A stretch of DNA of 64,000 nt from LD21 sp963715785 (GTDB lineage: Bacteria > Bacteroidota > Bacteroidia > Bacteroidales > VadinHA17), in assembly GCA_963715785.1 (NCBI GenBank), contig OY970276.1:4030001-4094000 (forward strand), written 5' to 3'. Position numbers and translations under genes: made by a program. The notes beneath the pieces are model-generated. The model was not told the DNA's origin. It made no database searches and saw only the letters and a list, made by a program, of their open reading frames with translations. Of this stretch, positions 1-7,941 are shown in pieces; position 1 is the first letter of the stretch, and every line of letters begins with the position of its first letter.

Positions 1-1167
1 TTTCCAGCCAAGATTGTTTATTTTAGAAACATCAAGAAGTTTCCGGAATGTTCCGTCGGGTTTGGATGAATCCCAGTCAAGCTGACCTTCAAATCCAATA
101 ACATTTTTGACTAACGTGGCAAGTTCTTTTATTGTAAGATCGCGTCCGGTTCCGATATTTATATGAGTATTTTTTATGTCTGCATCATGCTTATGTCCTG
201 ATTCTGATTGCACAGGGCTCAGGACATGTGGAGCAGGGCGAAGGACCTTAAGATCTTTAAAATCGACACCCTCCATTATAAAAACACAGGCATCGGCAAG
301 ATCATCGACGTAAAGGAATTCGCGGTACGGATTACCTGAGCCCCATAAGGTAATTGTTACGGGTTGCTGGGTGCCGGGTGCCGGGTGCCGGGTGCCGGGT
401 GCTGGGTGCTGGGTGCTTGGTGCTGGGTGCTGGGTGCCGGGTGCCGGTTTTGGAAAATCAGAGTAATGGATTCCATATTTGTTGAGCTTCTCAATAATCT
501 CACTTTTAGTTGAATCTCCCGTTACGCCTTCAACAGAATATTTGTTAAAATCTTTCCGTATCGTCTCCCAATCATTGTTTTCGAGACATTTGCCCAGATG
601 CATTTTTCTGATAAGCGCAGGAAGTACATGTGAAGTCTCCAGATTGTAATTATCATTCGGCCCGTAGAGATTTGTCGGCATCACCGATACGAAATTTGTA
701 CCATACTGAATGTTGTATGATTCGCACATTTTAATACCTGCAATTTTTGCAATCGCGTACGGCTCATTCGTATATTCCAGTTCTCCTGTCAGCAGATACT
801 CCTCCTTAATAGGTTGTGGGCAGTCCCGGGGGTAAATACATGAACTCCCAAGAAACAGCAGCTTCTTTACTCCATGTTTATAGCTTTGATGAATGATGTT
901 ATTCTCTATCATCAGGTTTTCATAGAGGAACTGTGCCCTGTAGGTATTATTGGACATTATTCCTCCTACTTTAGCTGCAGCCAGAAAAACATATTCAGGT
1001 CTTTCCTTTTCAAAAAAATCATCTACCATTAACTGGTTGGTAAGGTCAACCGGGGGAAAAGGAGAAAAGAGAAGATTGGTGTATCCCAGCGCCTTTAATC
1101 TTCTTACAATTGCGCTGCCAACCATCCCATTATGGCCGGCCACATATATCTTACTGGTATTTAACAT
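1..1167 (-). CDS. fcl: GDP-L-fucose synthase (partial, runs off left edge)
   Basis: Converts GDP-4-keto-6-deoxymannose to GDP-L-fucose (epimerase and NADPH reductase), the step after Gmd. The visible 389 residues start at 1167 (MLNTSKIYVAGHNGMVGS) and stay open to base 1; the C-terminus is outside the window. An N-terminal dinucleotide-binding loop (GHNGMVG, about 11-17), a GSSCIYP segment (about 107-113) and the Y137xxxK141 pair (EPYAIAKIAG) identify an SDR-type GDP-fucose synthase. It follows gmd by 12 nt, so the two are co-transcribed. Oddity: residues about 241-268 are a Pro/Ala/Gly/Thr/His tract encoded by a heptanucleotide tandem repeat, in frame, at a place where I recall Bacteroidota homologues carrying a loop insertion. 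The family call is certain; whether the tract is tolerated is inferred from the intact frame on both sides. Confidence 0.95.
   Translation of the reverse strand, partial: MLNTSKIYVAGHNGMVGSAIVRRLKALGYTNLLFSPFPPVDLTNQLMVDDFFEKERPEYVFLAAAKVGGIMSNNTYRAQFLYENLMIENNIIHQSYKHGVKKLLFLGSSCIYPRDCPQPIKEEYLLTGELEYTNEPYAIAKIAGIKMCESYNIQYGTNFVSVMPTNLYGPNDNYNLETSHVLPALIRKMHLGKCLENNDWETIRKDFNKYSVEGVTGDSTKSEIIEKLNKYGIHYSDFPKPAPGTQHPAPSTQHPAPGTRHPAPGTQQPVTITLWGSGNPYREFLYVDDLADACVFIMEGVDFKDLKVLRPAPHVLSPVQSESGHKHDADIKNTHINIGTGRDLTIKELATLVKNVIGFEGQLDWDSSKPDGTFRKLLDVSKINNLGWK
365..447. repeat. In-frame heptanucleotide tandem repeat inside fcl
   Basis: About 11.9 copies of a 7-bp unit (TGCYGGG on the plus strand, one unit reading TGCTTGG). 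Because 7 is not a multiple of 3, the array cycles through all three frames and encodes a 7-residue period (P-A-P-G-T-Q/R-H). The unit contains no stop in any frame on the coding strand. Changing the copy number by one or two units would shift the downstream fcl frame. Confidence 0.97.
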
Positions 1168-1179
1168 ATTAGCACTTAT

Positions 1180-2223
1180 TTATTCGAGACGTTTCCGGAC
1201 TTTTTTCAGATCTGACTTCACCATGATCTTAACCAGCTCTTTAAAAGTAGTTTTTGGTTCCCATCCGAGTTTTTCGCGGGCTTTAGCCGGGTTCCCTATG
1301 AGTACATCAACTTCTGTCGGCCGGAAATAACGCGGATCAATAGAGATGACTTGTTTGCCTGTCGATTTCAGAATCCCTTTCTCTTTCAACCCTGATCCAT
1401 CCCAAATAATCTCATCTCCCAAAACTCTGAATGTTTCATCTACGAATTCGCGTATTGAGTGAGTCTCATTAGTCGCAATTACATAATCATCAGGTTTATC
1501 AGCCTGCAGAATAAGCCACATTGCTTCGACAAACTCAGGAGCATATCCCCAGTCACGTTTTGAATCAAGATTACCGAGCAGCAGCTGCTCCTGCTGACCG
1601 AGGATAATTTTAGCAGCCGCAACCGTGATCTTCCTGGTAACAAAAGTTTTTCCTCTTCTTTCGCTTTCATGATTAAAAAGAATGCCATTCGATGCGAAAA
1701 CATTATAGGCTTCCCTGTAGTTAACGACTATCCAGTAGGCGTATAATTTAGCAGCAGCGTATGGACTGCGGGGATAAAACGGCGTTTTTTCCGTTTGCGG
1801 AAACTCCTGCGCCTTCCCAAACAATTCAGAGGTTGATGCCTGATAGAACCTGGTTTTGAGTCCGTTCTCTTTTATAGCATCAAGAAACCGCAGAGTTCCT
1901 GTCCCATCAACTTCCGCAGTATATTCAGGTACCTCAAAGGAGACCTGCACATGAGACTGAGCTCCAAGATTGTATATTTCTGTAGGTTGTATCTTTTCCA
2001 CCAGGCGATTCAGGTTACTCGAATCCGTGAGATCTCCGTAATGCAGAAAGAAGGTTTTATTTATGAACTCAGGATTATTAAAGATATGGTCTATTCTAAA
2101 AGTGTTGAACGAACTCGACCGGCGTATAATTCCATGTACAATATAACCCTTTTCCAGCAGAAATTCTGTAAGGTATGAGCCATCCTGTCCTGTGATTCCC
2201 GATATTAATGCAACCTTTTTCAT
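1180..2223 (-). CDS. gmd: GDP-mannose 4,6-dehydratase
   Basis: Cytoplasmic NADP-dependent dehydratase making GDP-4-keto-6-deoxy-D-mannose from GDP-mannose, the precursor of GDP-L-fucose and GDP-rhamnose. The 347-residue length is typical. Visible signatures are the N-terminal GITGQDGSYL nucleotide-binding motif (9-18), the GIIRRSSSFNT segment (31-41) characteristic of Gmd, the catalytic TSE triad (131-133) and Y155xxxK159 (SPYAAAK). It lies 12 nt upstream of fcl, the usual partner, and downstream of a nucleotidyltransferase/GHMP fusion in the same polysaccharide operon. The assignment is firm. Confidence 0.98.
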   Translation of the reverse strand: MKKVALISGITGQDGSYLTEFLLEKGYIVHGIIRRSSSFNTFRIDHIFNNPEFINKTFFLHYGDLTDSSNLNRLVEKIQPTEIYNLGAQSHVQVSFEVPEYTAEVDGTGTLRFLDAIKENGLKTRFYQASTSELFGKAQEFPQTEKTPFYPRSPYAAAKLYAYWIVVNYREAYNVFASNGILFNHESERRGKTFVTRKITVAAAKIILGQQEQLLLGNLDSKRDWGYAPEFVEAMWLILQADKPDDYVIATNETHSIREFVDETFRVLGDEIIWDGSGLKEKGILKSTGKQVISIDPRYFRPTEVDVLIGNPAKAREKLGWEPKTTFKELVKIMVKSDLKKVRKRLE

Positions 2224-2254
2224 TTTATTGATTATATTCTAATTCATGTAATAG

Positions 2255-3412
2255 TCAGATCCAATAATCCTTAATTCTTATTTTAACTCTTATAGCATTG
2301 GGTATTTCTTTTTCACTTATCAGTATCAGGTAACCACCTCCGCCAGCACCTGATAGCTTCCATGAAAGCGCTTTTTCTCTATGGGTGTCGATTGCATTGG
2401 CAACTTTACCGTTCATCATTTTGGGAAACATCCTCACCTGTGAATCGAAAGATGCGGCAAATCCTCTGACAAACATCTTAATATCCTTATTAATCAAACC
2501 CTGCCATGTCAATTCAGCTGCTTCAGTAAGTTTTTTAACATTGTCGTAAGATATGTTTGTGTTTTCAAGCACAATAAAATCTGTGGGTCTCGGCCACAAT
2601 GTTATCATATAGATCCTGTCTTCCAGCCATTTAATTACTGAAAGATCTGTAATTGTCTCAAATTTTGAGGGCCAATACTTTTCCTTATCGTAATAGAACC
2701 TGTTTATGCCCGGCATTGTAATACCGATTGAATCCTGAGAACCGCTAACATCCTTTGTTCCCGGATCATTATCGTATCGGAACAGTATTTTTGCCAGCTT
2801 TTCAGGGTTCTCCATAGGAAGATTATCATTCCAGAGTTCAATTGCCTTCTTTCTGGTTGATGTTGCCATTCCCGAACGTTCATTGAATTCAATTGTCGGT
2901 TCTATTGAAGCGGTTATTGCCCATCCCGGATTGAATTTAGAAACATAAGGCTGGTCAATCCATGTCCCGGCAAGATCGATTCTGTAAGGAATCGGTGTTT
3001 CCTTTCTCAGGGAAGTTGTAGAACGGACAGGGAGATTTGCATAAGGAACTCTTTTCAAAACTTTGTATTCAATACTCAGGTCTTTGCAGATTTCCTCTTT
3101 AACCGGAGTATGACCATCTTCATTGACAATAAAAACATCGGGTTGGATCGCCTTTATATCTCCAAGAAAATCGAGTATTCCACTGCCCTGATTAATCCGT
3201 ACCTTATGAACACAGGAGAGCGCTTCAAGCATGTAAAGACGTTCCTCTTCAGAATTCACAGTCTTTCTTCCTTTCAGATCATATATAGTTTTGTCAGAAC
3301 CAAGTCCCACATACAGATCGCCATACAGGGCGGCTTCCTTCAGGAAAGCTATGTGTCCTGAATGAAGAATATCAAAACAACCACTGACAAATACCTTTTT
3401 CCGGCTCATCAA
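2255..3412 (-). CDS. Nucleotidyltransferase fused to a GHMP-kinase-like domain
   Basis: Residues about 1-135 form a cytidylyltransferase-like fold with the nucleotide-binding HSGH motif (FDILHSGHIAFL, near residue 17). The remaining ~250 residues resemble GHMP sugar kinases: motif 1 (PYRIDLAGTWID), a GSQDSIG segment comparable to the GxQD motif of heptose/fucose kinases, and motif 3 (SGAGGGGY) near the C-terminus. I do not see the usual GLGSSS phosphate loop between motif 1 and GSQD; that stretch is only about 60 residues. The kinase half may therefore be degenerate or unusual. Context (gmd, fcl) suggests activation of a sugar 1-phosphate for the surface glycan, but the substrate is unknown. 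Start could be Met1 or Met2. Confidence 0.75.
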   Translation of the reverse strand: MMSRKKVFVSGCFDILHSGHIAFLKEAALYGDLYVGLGSDKTIYDLKGRKTVNSEEERLYMLEALSCVHKVRINQGSGILDFLGDIKAIQPDVFIVNEDGHTPVKEEICKDLSIEYKVLKRVPYANLPVRSTTSLRKETPIPYRIDLAGTWIDQPYVSKFNPGWAITASIEPTIEFNERSGMATSTRKKAIELWNDNLPMENPEKLAKILFRYDNDPGTKDVSGSQDSIGITMPGINRFYYDKEKYWPSKFETITDLSVIKWLEDRIYMITLWPRPTDFIVLENTNISYDNVKKLTEAAELTWQGLINKDIKMFVRGFAASFDSQVRMFPKMMNGKVANAIDTHREKALSWKLSGAGGGGYLILISEKEIPNAIRVKIRIKDYWI

Positions 3413-3487
3413 TTATTAAAGTTCATTTCATGAATTGTACGCGGATTGCGATATATAAGGCTAATATGTTCCGGCCACAGGTATAGC

Positions 3488-5428
3488 TCACTTTTCATTC
3501 TGCCCGATCAGTTCAAACTTGCTTACATATCCCGGAACGATTTCCTGCATCTCCTCTATAACCATCGCTTCTGTCATTTTGTTGATGGAAGACAGGATTT
3601 TATCAATTTTTGTATTAATAGAATTAAAATCAGAATCAGCAATCTGGGCTATACTTATTTTTGGATGATGAGTTGGGATCATCGGCTCATCCAGCGCGAA
3701 GAGTTCTTCATACAGTTTCTCTCCGGGCCTGAGGCCAATGTATTTTATCTGAATATCTTTGTAAGGCTCGAGACCTGATAGCCGTATCAGGTTAAGAGCA
3801 ACGTCCATAACCTTTACAGGTTCTCCCATATCAAACACATAGATCTCTCCGCCGTTACCCATAAAACCTGCTTCCAGCACCAATTGACAAGCTTCAGGGA
3901 TTGTCATGAAAAAACGAGTGATTTCAGGATCAGTAATTGTTACCGGACCTCCGTCAGCGATTTGTTTTGTGAAAAGGGGAATTACAGAACCATTGGAACC
4001 CAGTACATTCCCGAATCTGGTGGTTATAAATTGTGTCTTTATCCCTTTTTGGCGCGATAATGAATGAACCAGCAACTCACAGATCTTCTTTGTTGCACCC
4101 ATTACGTTTGTTGGATTTACCGCCTTATCGGATGATATCATCACAAACTTCTCGACTTTATATTTTAATGCAAGACCTGAGATTATCTTTGTTCCGCCGA
4201 CGTTAACACGGAATGCTTCCCTGGGATGCATCTCCATTAATGGCACATGCTTGTAAGCTGCAGCATGAAAAACAATTTCAGGTTTATATTCTTTGAAAAT
4301 ATTCTCCATATAATCGGGACGTGTCACATCGCCGATGATTATTTTGAAATTGCATCCCGCTCCCTTTTTCTTTAATTCTTCACCGAGGAAGAAACATGGA
4401 GTTTCAGCCTGATCAACAAGGATAAGCTGTTTAGTATTAAACCTCATAAGCTGTCTGGCAATCTCTGAACCGATCGATCCAGCCCCACCTGTCACAAGAA
4501 TTGTTTTACCGATTAGGCCATTCTGGATTTTCTCCAGATCAAGCTTGATGGCATCTCTTCCAAGAAGATCCTCAAATTTTACTTTTTTAAGATTTTTAAC
4601 CTCCAGCCTGCCATTCATCCATGTATCAAATGAAGGAGTATCAAGTATTTCACAGCCAAGCTGGATCATCGATTCTATCACCTCCTTCTTTTTAGCAGGC
4701 GCTATATTGTTTATTGCAATTATAAAAACTGTTATGCCAGCGTCATCAATATATTCCTTTGTGAGAACCTGTCTTGAATAAACCTGATAGCCATCTACCT
4801 TCTTGCCCTGAATTTTCTTATCGTCATCGATAAAACCTTTTAGTCGGAACATGCTTTTAGGGTCACCTTCAATGAGTCTTTTAACAAGGATTCCCATTTC
4901 GCCAGAGCCATATATTAAAACATTTTTTCCGCTGTGTGATGAGGTTGAAGCAAATTCATAGAATAATTTAATAAGGACCCGGAAGAAGAAGAGGAGGATT
5001 GTCACAGAGCCCATGTGTATAAGTAAAATTGATAATGGAATATTAAACACAGCATTCCATTGATATTTCCGGCTCATTATTGTGACTAAGAACAATACAG
5101 CCAGGGCACTGAAGTTTGATATGATAATCTTATAGGTATCCCTGATCGTAGTATGTCGTATCATTCCTGCATATGACTTGAAAATGAGGATAAAGATCGC
5201 ATAGACGAATAACACCAGAAAAGCCTGTCTGAAGGTAGAAGAGATATCAAAAGTAAAAACCTCGAAATTATATCTCAGCATGTAGGCAATAAGAAATGAG
5301 AAATATACAACTCCGGAATCTATAAGAAAGACCAGCCAGCGTGGCAATGAATGGTTCTTAAAAACCCTGATTACCCTTTCTTTAAATGCTTCTATCATAT
5401 CATGATAAGTATAGACAAATGTATGCAA
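3488..5428 (-). CDS. Membrane nucleotide-sugar 4,6-dehydratase, CapD/WbpM/PglF type
   Basis: A 646-residue membrane protein. Four hydrophobic segments (about 32-52, 70-88, 100-117, 132-152) are followed by a first Rossmann-like domain (YGSGEMG near 173) and a second with the NAD motif LVTGGAGSIGSE (311-322). The SSDKAVNPTNVMGATKK segment is the catalytic signature of this subfamily, with Met in place of the usual SDR tyrosine. Members dehydrate UDP-GlcNAc (often inverting C5) on the way to QuiNAc, FucNAc or bacillosamine-type sugars. The two adjacent genes are UDP-GlcNAc epimerase types, which fits. The start may instead be Met11 (5398). The final sugar product is not readable from sequence. 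Confidence 0.92.
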   Translation of the reverse strand: MHTFVYTYHDMIEAFKERVIRVFKNHSLPRWLVFLIDSGVVYFSFLIAYMLRYNFEVFTFDISSTFRQAFLVLFVYAIFILIFKSYAGMIRHTTIRDTYKIIISNFSALAVLFLVTIMSRKYQWNAVFNIPLSILLIHMGSVTILLFFFRVLIKLFYEFASTSSHSGKNVLIYGSGEMGILVKRLIEGDPKSMFRLKGFIDDDKKIQGKKVDGYQVYSRQVLTKEYIDDAGITVFIIAINNIAPAKKKEVIESMIQLGCEILDTPSFDTWMNGRLEVKNLKKVKFEDLLGRDAIKLDLEKIQNGLIGKTILVTGGAGSIGSEIARQLMRFNTKQLILVDQAETPCFFLGEELKKKGAGCNFKIIIGDVTRPDYMENIFKEYKPEIVFHAAAYKHVPLMEMHPREAFRVNVGGTKIISGLALKYKVEKFVMISSDKAVNPTNVMGATKKICELLVHSLSRQKGIKTQFITTRFGNVLGSNGSVIPLFTKQIADGGPVTITDPEITRFFMTIPEACQLVLEAGFMGNGGEIYVFDMGEPVKVMDVALNLIRLSGLEPYKDIQIKYIGLRPGEKLYEELFALDEPMIPTHHPKISIAQIADSDFNSINTKIDKILSSINKMTEAMVIEEMQEIVPGYVSKFELIGQNEK

Positions 5429-5615
5429 TAATTATTAACCATCCTCCGCATTACTAACAGTCACGAAGGTCGGAAGTTTCAGATCTTTTGAGACCTGTGT
5501 AAAGAATTAACAGAATTTTCTCAGGCGATTATACAGCTATCGCTCCGTCAGTCACATAACTGATGCTAGTATATGTCTGACTATGAGTTTTTTGAAGTGC
5601 ATGCTGTAACCAATG

Positions 5616-6599
5616 TTACAAATTTTTCCAATACCATCCTACCGCCTCTTTGAGCCCATCCTCAACATTAAAAGCAGGTGAATAGAACAATAGTTTTTTT
5701 GCTTTATCAATTGATGCCAGAGAATGCAGAATATCTCCCTCTCTGAAAGGTCCGTATTCAGGTTCTATTCTCAAAACTTTCTTGTCATATTCTCCTGCCA
5801 GGCTGCGGATCATATAGTATAACTGATTGATAGATGTCCGTGTACCGCAAGCCACATTATAAACCTGGTTAAGAGCTTCATTATTTTGGACAACAGATGC
5901 GAGATGATTAGCCTGAACCACATTGTCGATGTAGGTAAAATCACGTGAAATACTTCCATCACCGTTTATAACAGGTGTTTCATGCTTCATCAGCATCCTC
6001 ACAAATGTCGGGATTACCGCAGCATATGCACTATCGGGATCCTGACGCCTTCCAAAAACATTGAAATAGCGCAAGCCTATCACCTCGATGCCATATGATG
6101 AAGAAAAGCTGGCCGCAAATAACTCATCAACATACTTGGTAATTGCGTAAGGAGACAAGGGAGATCCGATTTTGTCTTCAACTTTTGGAAGACCTGTGTG
6201 ATCGCCATAGGTGGATGAACTGGCTGCATATATGAACCTTCTGACACCCGATTCCTTGGCAGCAAAGAGCATTTTTACAAAACCACCTATGTTCACATCA
6301 GTAGTTGAAACCGGATCTTTTAAGGAGCGAGGAACAGAGCCGAGGGCGGCTTCATGAAAAACCACATCTACATTCGCGGTTGCTTTTAAGCAGTCGTCAT
6401 AGTTACGGATATCTCCTTCAATAAGCTTAAAATCAGAGCTTGAAATAAAAGGTTGAATATTTTCCCTCTTGCCTGTTGAAAAGTTGTCGAGACAAACGAC
6501 TGAGTTGCCCGAACGCAGAAAGGACTCCACGAGATTTGAGCCGATAAAACCTGCTCCACCTGTAACCAACACTCTCTTATCCTTCAAGATTCGTTCCAT
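5616..6599 (-). CDS. NAD-dependent UDP-hexose(NAc) 4-epimerase family protein
   Basis: Extended SDR of 327 residues with GGAGFIGSN (14-22), the SSSTYGD segment (127-133) and Y151xxxK155 (SPYAITK). It resembles the WbpP/TviC and GalE-like C4 epimerases that interconvert UDP-GlcNAc and UDP-GalNAc (or their uronates). It sits between a wecB-type epimerase (55 nt upstream) and a CapD-like dehydratase (about 190 nt downstream), so it probably supplies a precursor for the surface polysaccharide. C4 specificity is family inference; a decarboxylase or dehydratase role is less likely. Confidence 0.9.
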   Translation of the reverse strand: MERILKDKRVLVTGGAGFIGSNLVESFLRSGNSVVCLDNFSTGKRENIQPFISSSDFKLIEGDIRNYDDCLKATANVDVVFHEAALGSVPRSLKDPVSTTDVNIGGFVKMLFAAKESGVRRFIYAASSSTYGDHTGLPKVEDKIGSPLSPYAITKYVDELFAASFSSSYGIEVIGLRYFNVFGRRQDPDSAYAAVIPTFVRMLMKHETPVINGDGSISRDFTYIDNVVQANHLASVVQNNEALNQVYNVACGTRTSINQLYYMIRSLAGEYDKKVLRIEPEYGPFREGDILHSLASIDKAKKLLFYSPAFNVEDGLKEAVGWYWKNL

Positions 6600-6654
6600 C
6601 AGCTTTTGAAAACCTCAATATTACAAATTTTAACAGAATTTAACAGTATAAAAC

Positions 6655-7818
6655 CTACTCTTTTTCGAACATAAGCAGTATTTCGTTCAATATGAATTCA
6701 GCCGTTTTACCATCTCCGTAAAAGCCAGGATAATCGAGTGCCAGGTTTGAATCAGAAAATCTAAGAAATTCATTTCTGATCAAAGTATGATCAGCGCCCA
6801 CAAGCTTTGCCGTGCCATTATTAACAAGCTCGATCCACTCAGTTTCTTCCCTGAGCACAATGCAGGGCTTTTTAAAGAAATGTGACTCTTTCTGCACTCC
6901 GCCGGAATCGGTCACAATCATTTTGCAGTTCTTTTCAAGAAGTATCATTTCAAGAAATGAAACAGGCGGAAGAATTTTAATATACGATGAATTCTTTAGT
7001 TCATCATAAAAATCCTTGAGCCTTGTTTTGAGAGAAACAATAGTTCGCGGATGCAAAGGCATTACCAGCATCAGACCTTTTTCTTCGGCAAGAGCCTTTA
7101 GTGTGCTGAGTATCTCTTTTAGTCTTACGATATCATCAGTGTTGGTGTCCCTGTGGATTGTTACAAGAATATAATCATTCCGGATCAATGACAGATTTTT
7201 AAGGAAAGTTGATTTCTTTTTCTCAGCCAGATCAGAAAAGAACAATGTATTGTCATACATTATATCACCCGTAAGATATATTTTCGGATTATTAATGGTA
7301 TAAGGAGGGCTGTTTTCAGGCCTGAATCCCTCTCCCATAAGGTTTTTAAAAGCTGTATTTGTCGGAGCAAAAAGGAGCGTTGATGAATGATCGCTCATTA
7401 TCCTGTTTAGCTCCTCCGGCATTATTTTATTAAATGATCTTAATCCTGCCTCTATGTGAATAACCGGAAAGTGGAGCTTGGAAGCAGCCAATGCTCCTGC
7501 CAGCGTAGAGTTGGTGTCACCATAAAGCAATACGCAATCAGGCTTCTCTTTAAGCAGCACATCTTCAATACCAGTTATCATAAGGGAAGTCTGCCTGCCA
7601 TGACCGGCAGAGCCCACTCCAAGGTTATAATGCGGCTTATGGATTTCCAATTCATCAAAAAAGACATCTGACATTTCTTTGTCGTAATGCTGACCTGTAT
7701 GGACTATGATTTCAGTAATATCGTGGGAGTAATGATTTCTGATGGCTCTGCTTATTGCAGATGCTTTGATAATTTGAGGTCTGGCACCTACAATATTTAT
7801 TAGTTTTATCTGTGGCAT
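6655..7818 (-). CDS. wecB: UDP-N-acetylglucosamine 2-epimerase (non-hydrolysing)
   Basis: A 387-residue cytosolic epimerase making UDP-ManNAc from UDP-GlcNAc. Visible family features are the N-terminal VGARPQIIKASAI segment, HTGQHYDKEMS, the HIEAGLRSF stretch and the C-terminal substrate site TDSGGVQKESHF with REETEW. It is the first gene of the minus-strand polysaccharide run, with a good Bacteroidota promoter just upstream (7843-7872). The closest known subtypes are WecB and the capsule-type 2-epimerases (for example WbpI, which uses a diacetylated substrate), so the exact substrate could differ from plain UDP-GlcNAc. Confidence 0.93.
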   Translation of the reverse strand: MPQIKLINIVGARPQIIKASAISRAIRNHYSHDITEIIVHTGQHYDKEMSDVFFDELEIHKPHYNLGVGSAGHGRQTSLMITGIEDVLLKEKPDCVLLYGDTNSTLAGALAASKLHFPVIHIEAGLRSFNKIMPEELNRIMSDHSSTLLFAPTNTAFKNLMGEGFRPENSPPYTINNPKIYLTGDIMYDNTLFFSDLAEKKKSTFLKNLSLIRNDYILVTIHRDTNTDDIVRLKEILSTLKALAEEKGLMLVMPLHPRTIVSLKTRLKDFYDELKNSSYIKILPPVSFLEMILLEKNCKMIVTDSGGVQKESHFFKKPCIVLREETEWIELVNNGTAKLVGADHTLIRNEFLRFSDSNLALDYPGFYGDGKTAEFILNEILLMFEKE

Positions 7819-7842
7819 TTAATCATTACTTTTATCAGGCAC

Positions 7843-7872
7843 CAAAGATAAAAAAAGAAACACTGAATCAAA
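7843..7872 (-). promoter_or_regulatory. Bacteroidota-type promoter for the wecB operon
   Basis: On the minus strand, TTTG (7872-7869) is followed after 18 nt by TATCTTTG (7850-7843), a near-perfect match to TTTG-N19-21-TAnnTTTG. Transcription would start about 15-20 nt upstream of the wecB ATG. Confidence 0.75.
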
Positions 7873-7887
7873 GCATAAAATATCATG

Positions 7888-7915
7888 AAGGGCATCTAAT
7901 GTCTCAGATGCCCTC
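7888..7915 (-). terminator. Hairpin downstream of rny
   Basis: A 9-bp perfect stem (AGGGCATCT, 7889-7897, with AGATGCCCT, 7906-7914) with an 8-nt loop. It lies between the rny stop and the wecB promoter. The T-rich tail on the minus strand is modest, so termination efficiency is uncertain. Confidence 0.6.
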
Positions 7916-7941
7916 TATGAAAGTCTTAATTAATAGCTATA

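Noticed and set aside
365..447. Frameshift or pseudogene in fcl caused by the repeat
   Set aside because: The minus-strand frame reads through the tract and matches Fcl on both sides without a stop.
950..1330. 126-codon plus-strand ORF
   Set aside because: Antisense shadow of fcl and gmd.
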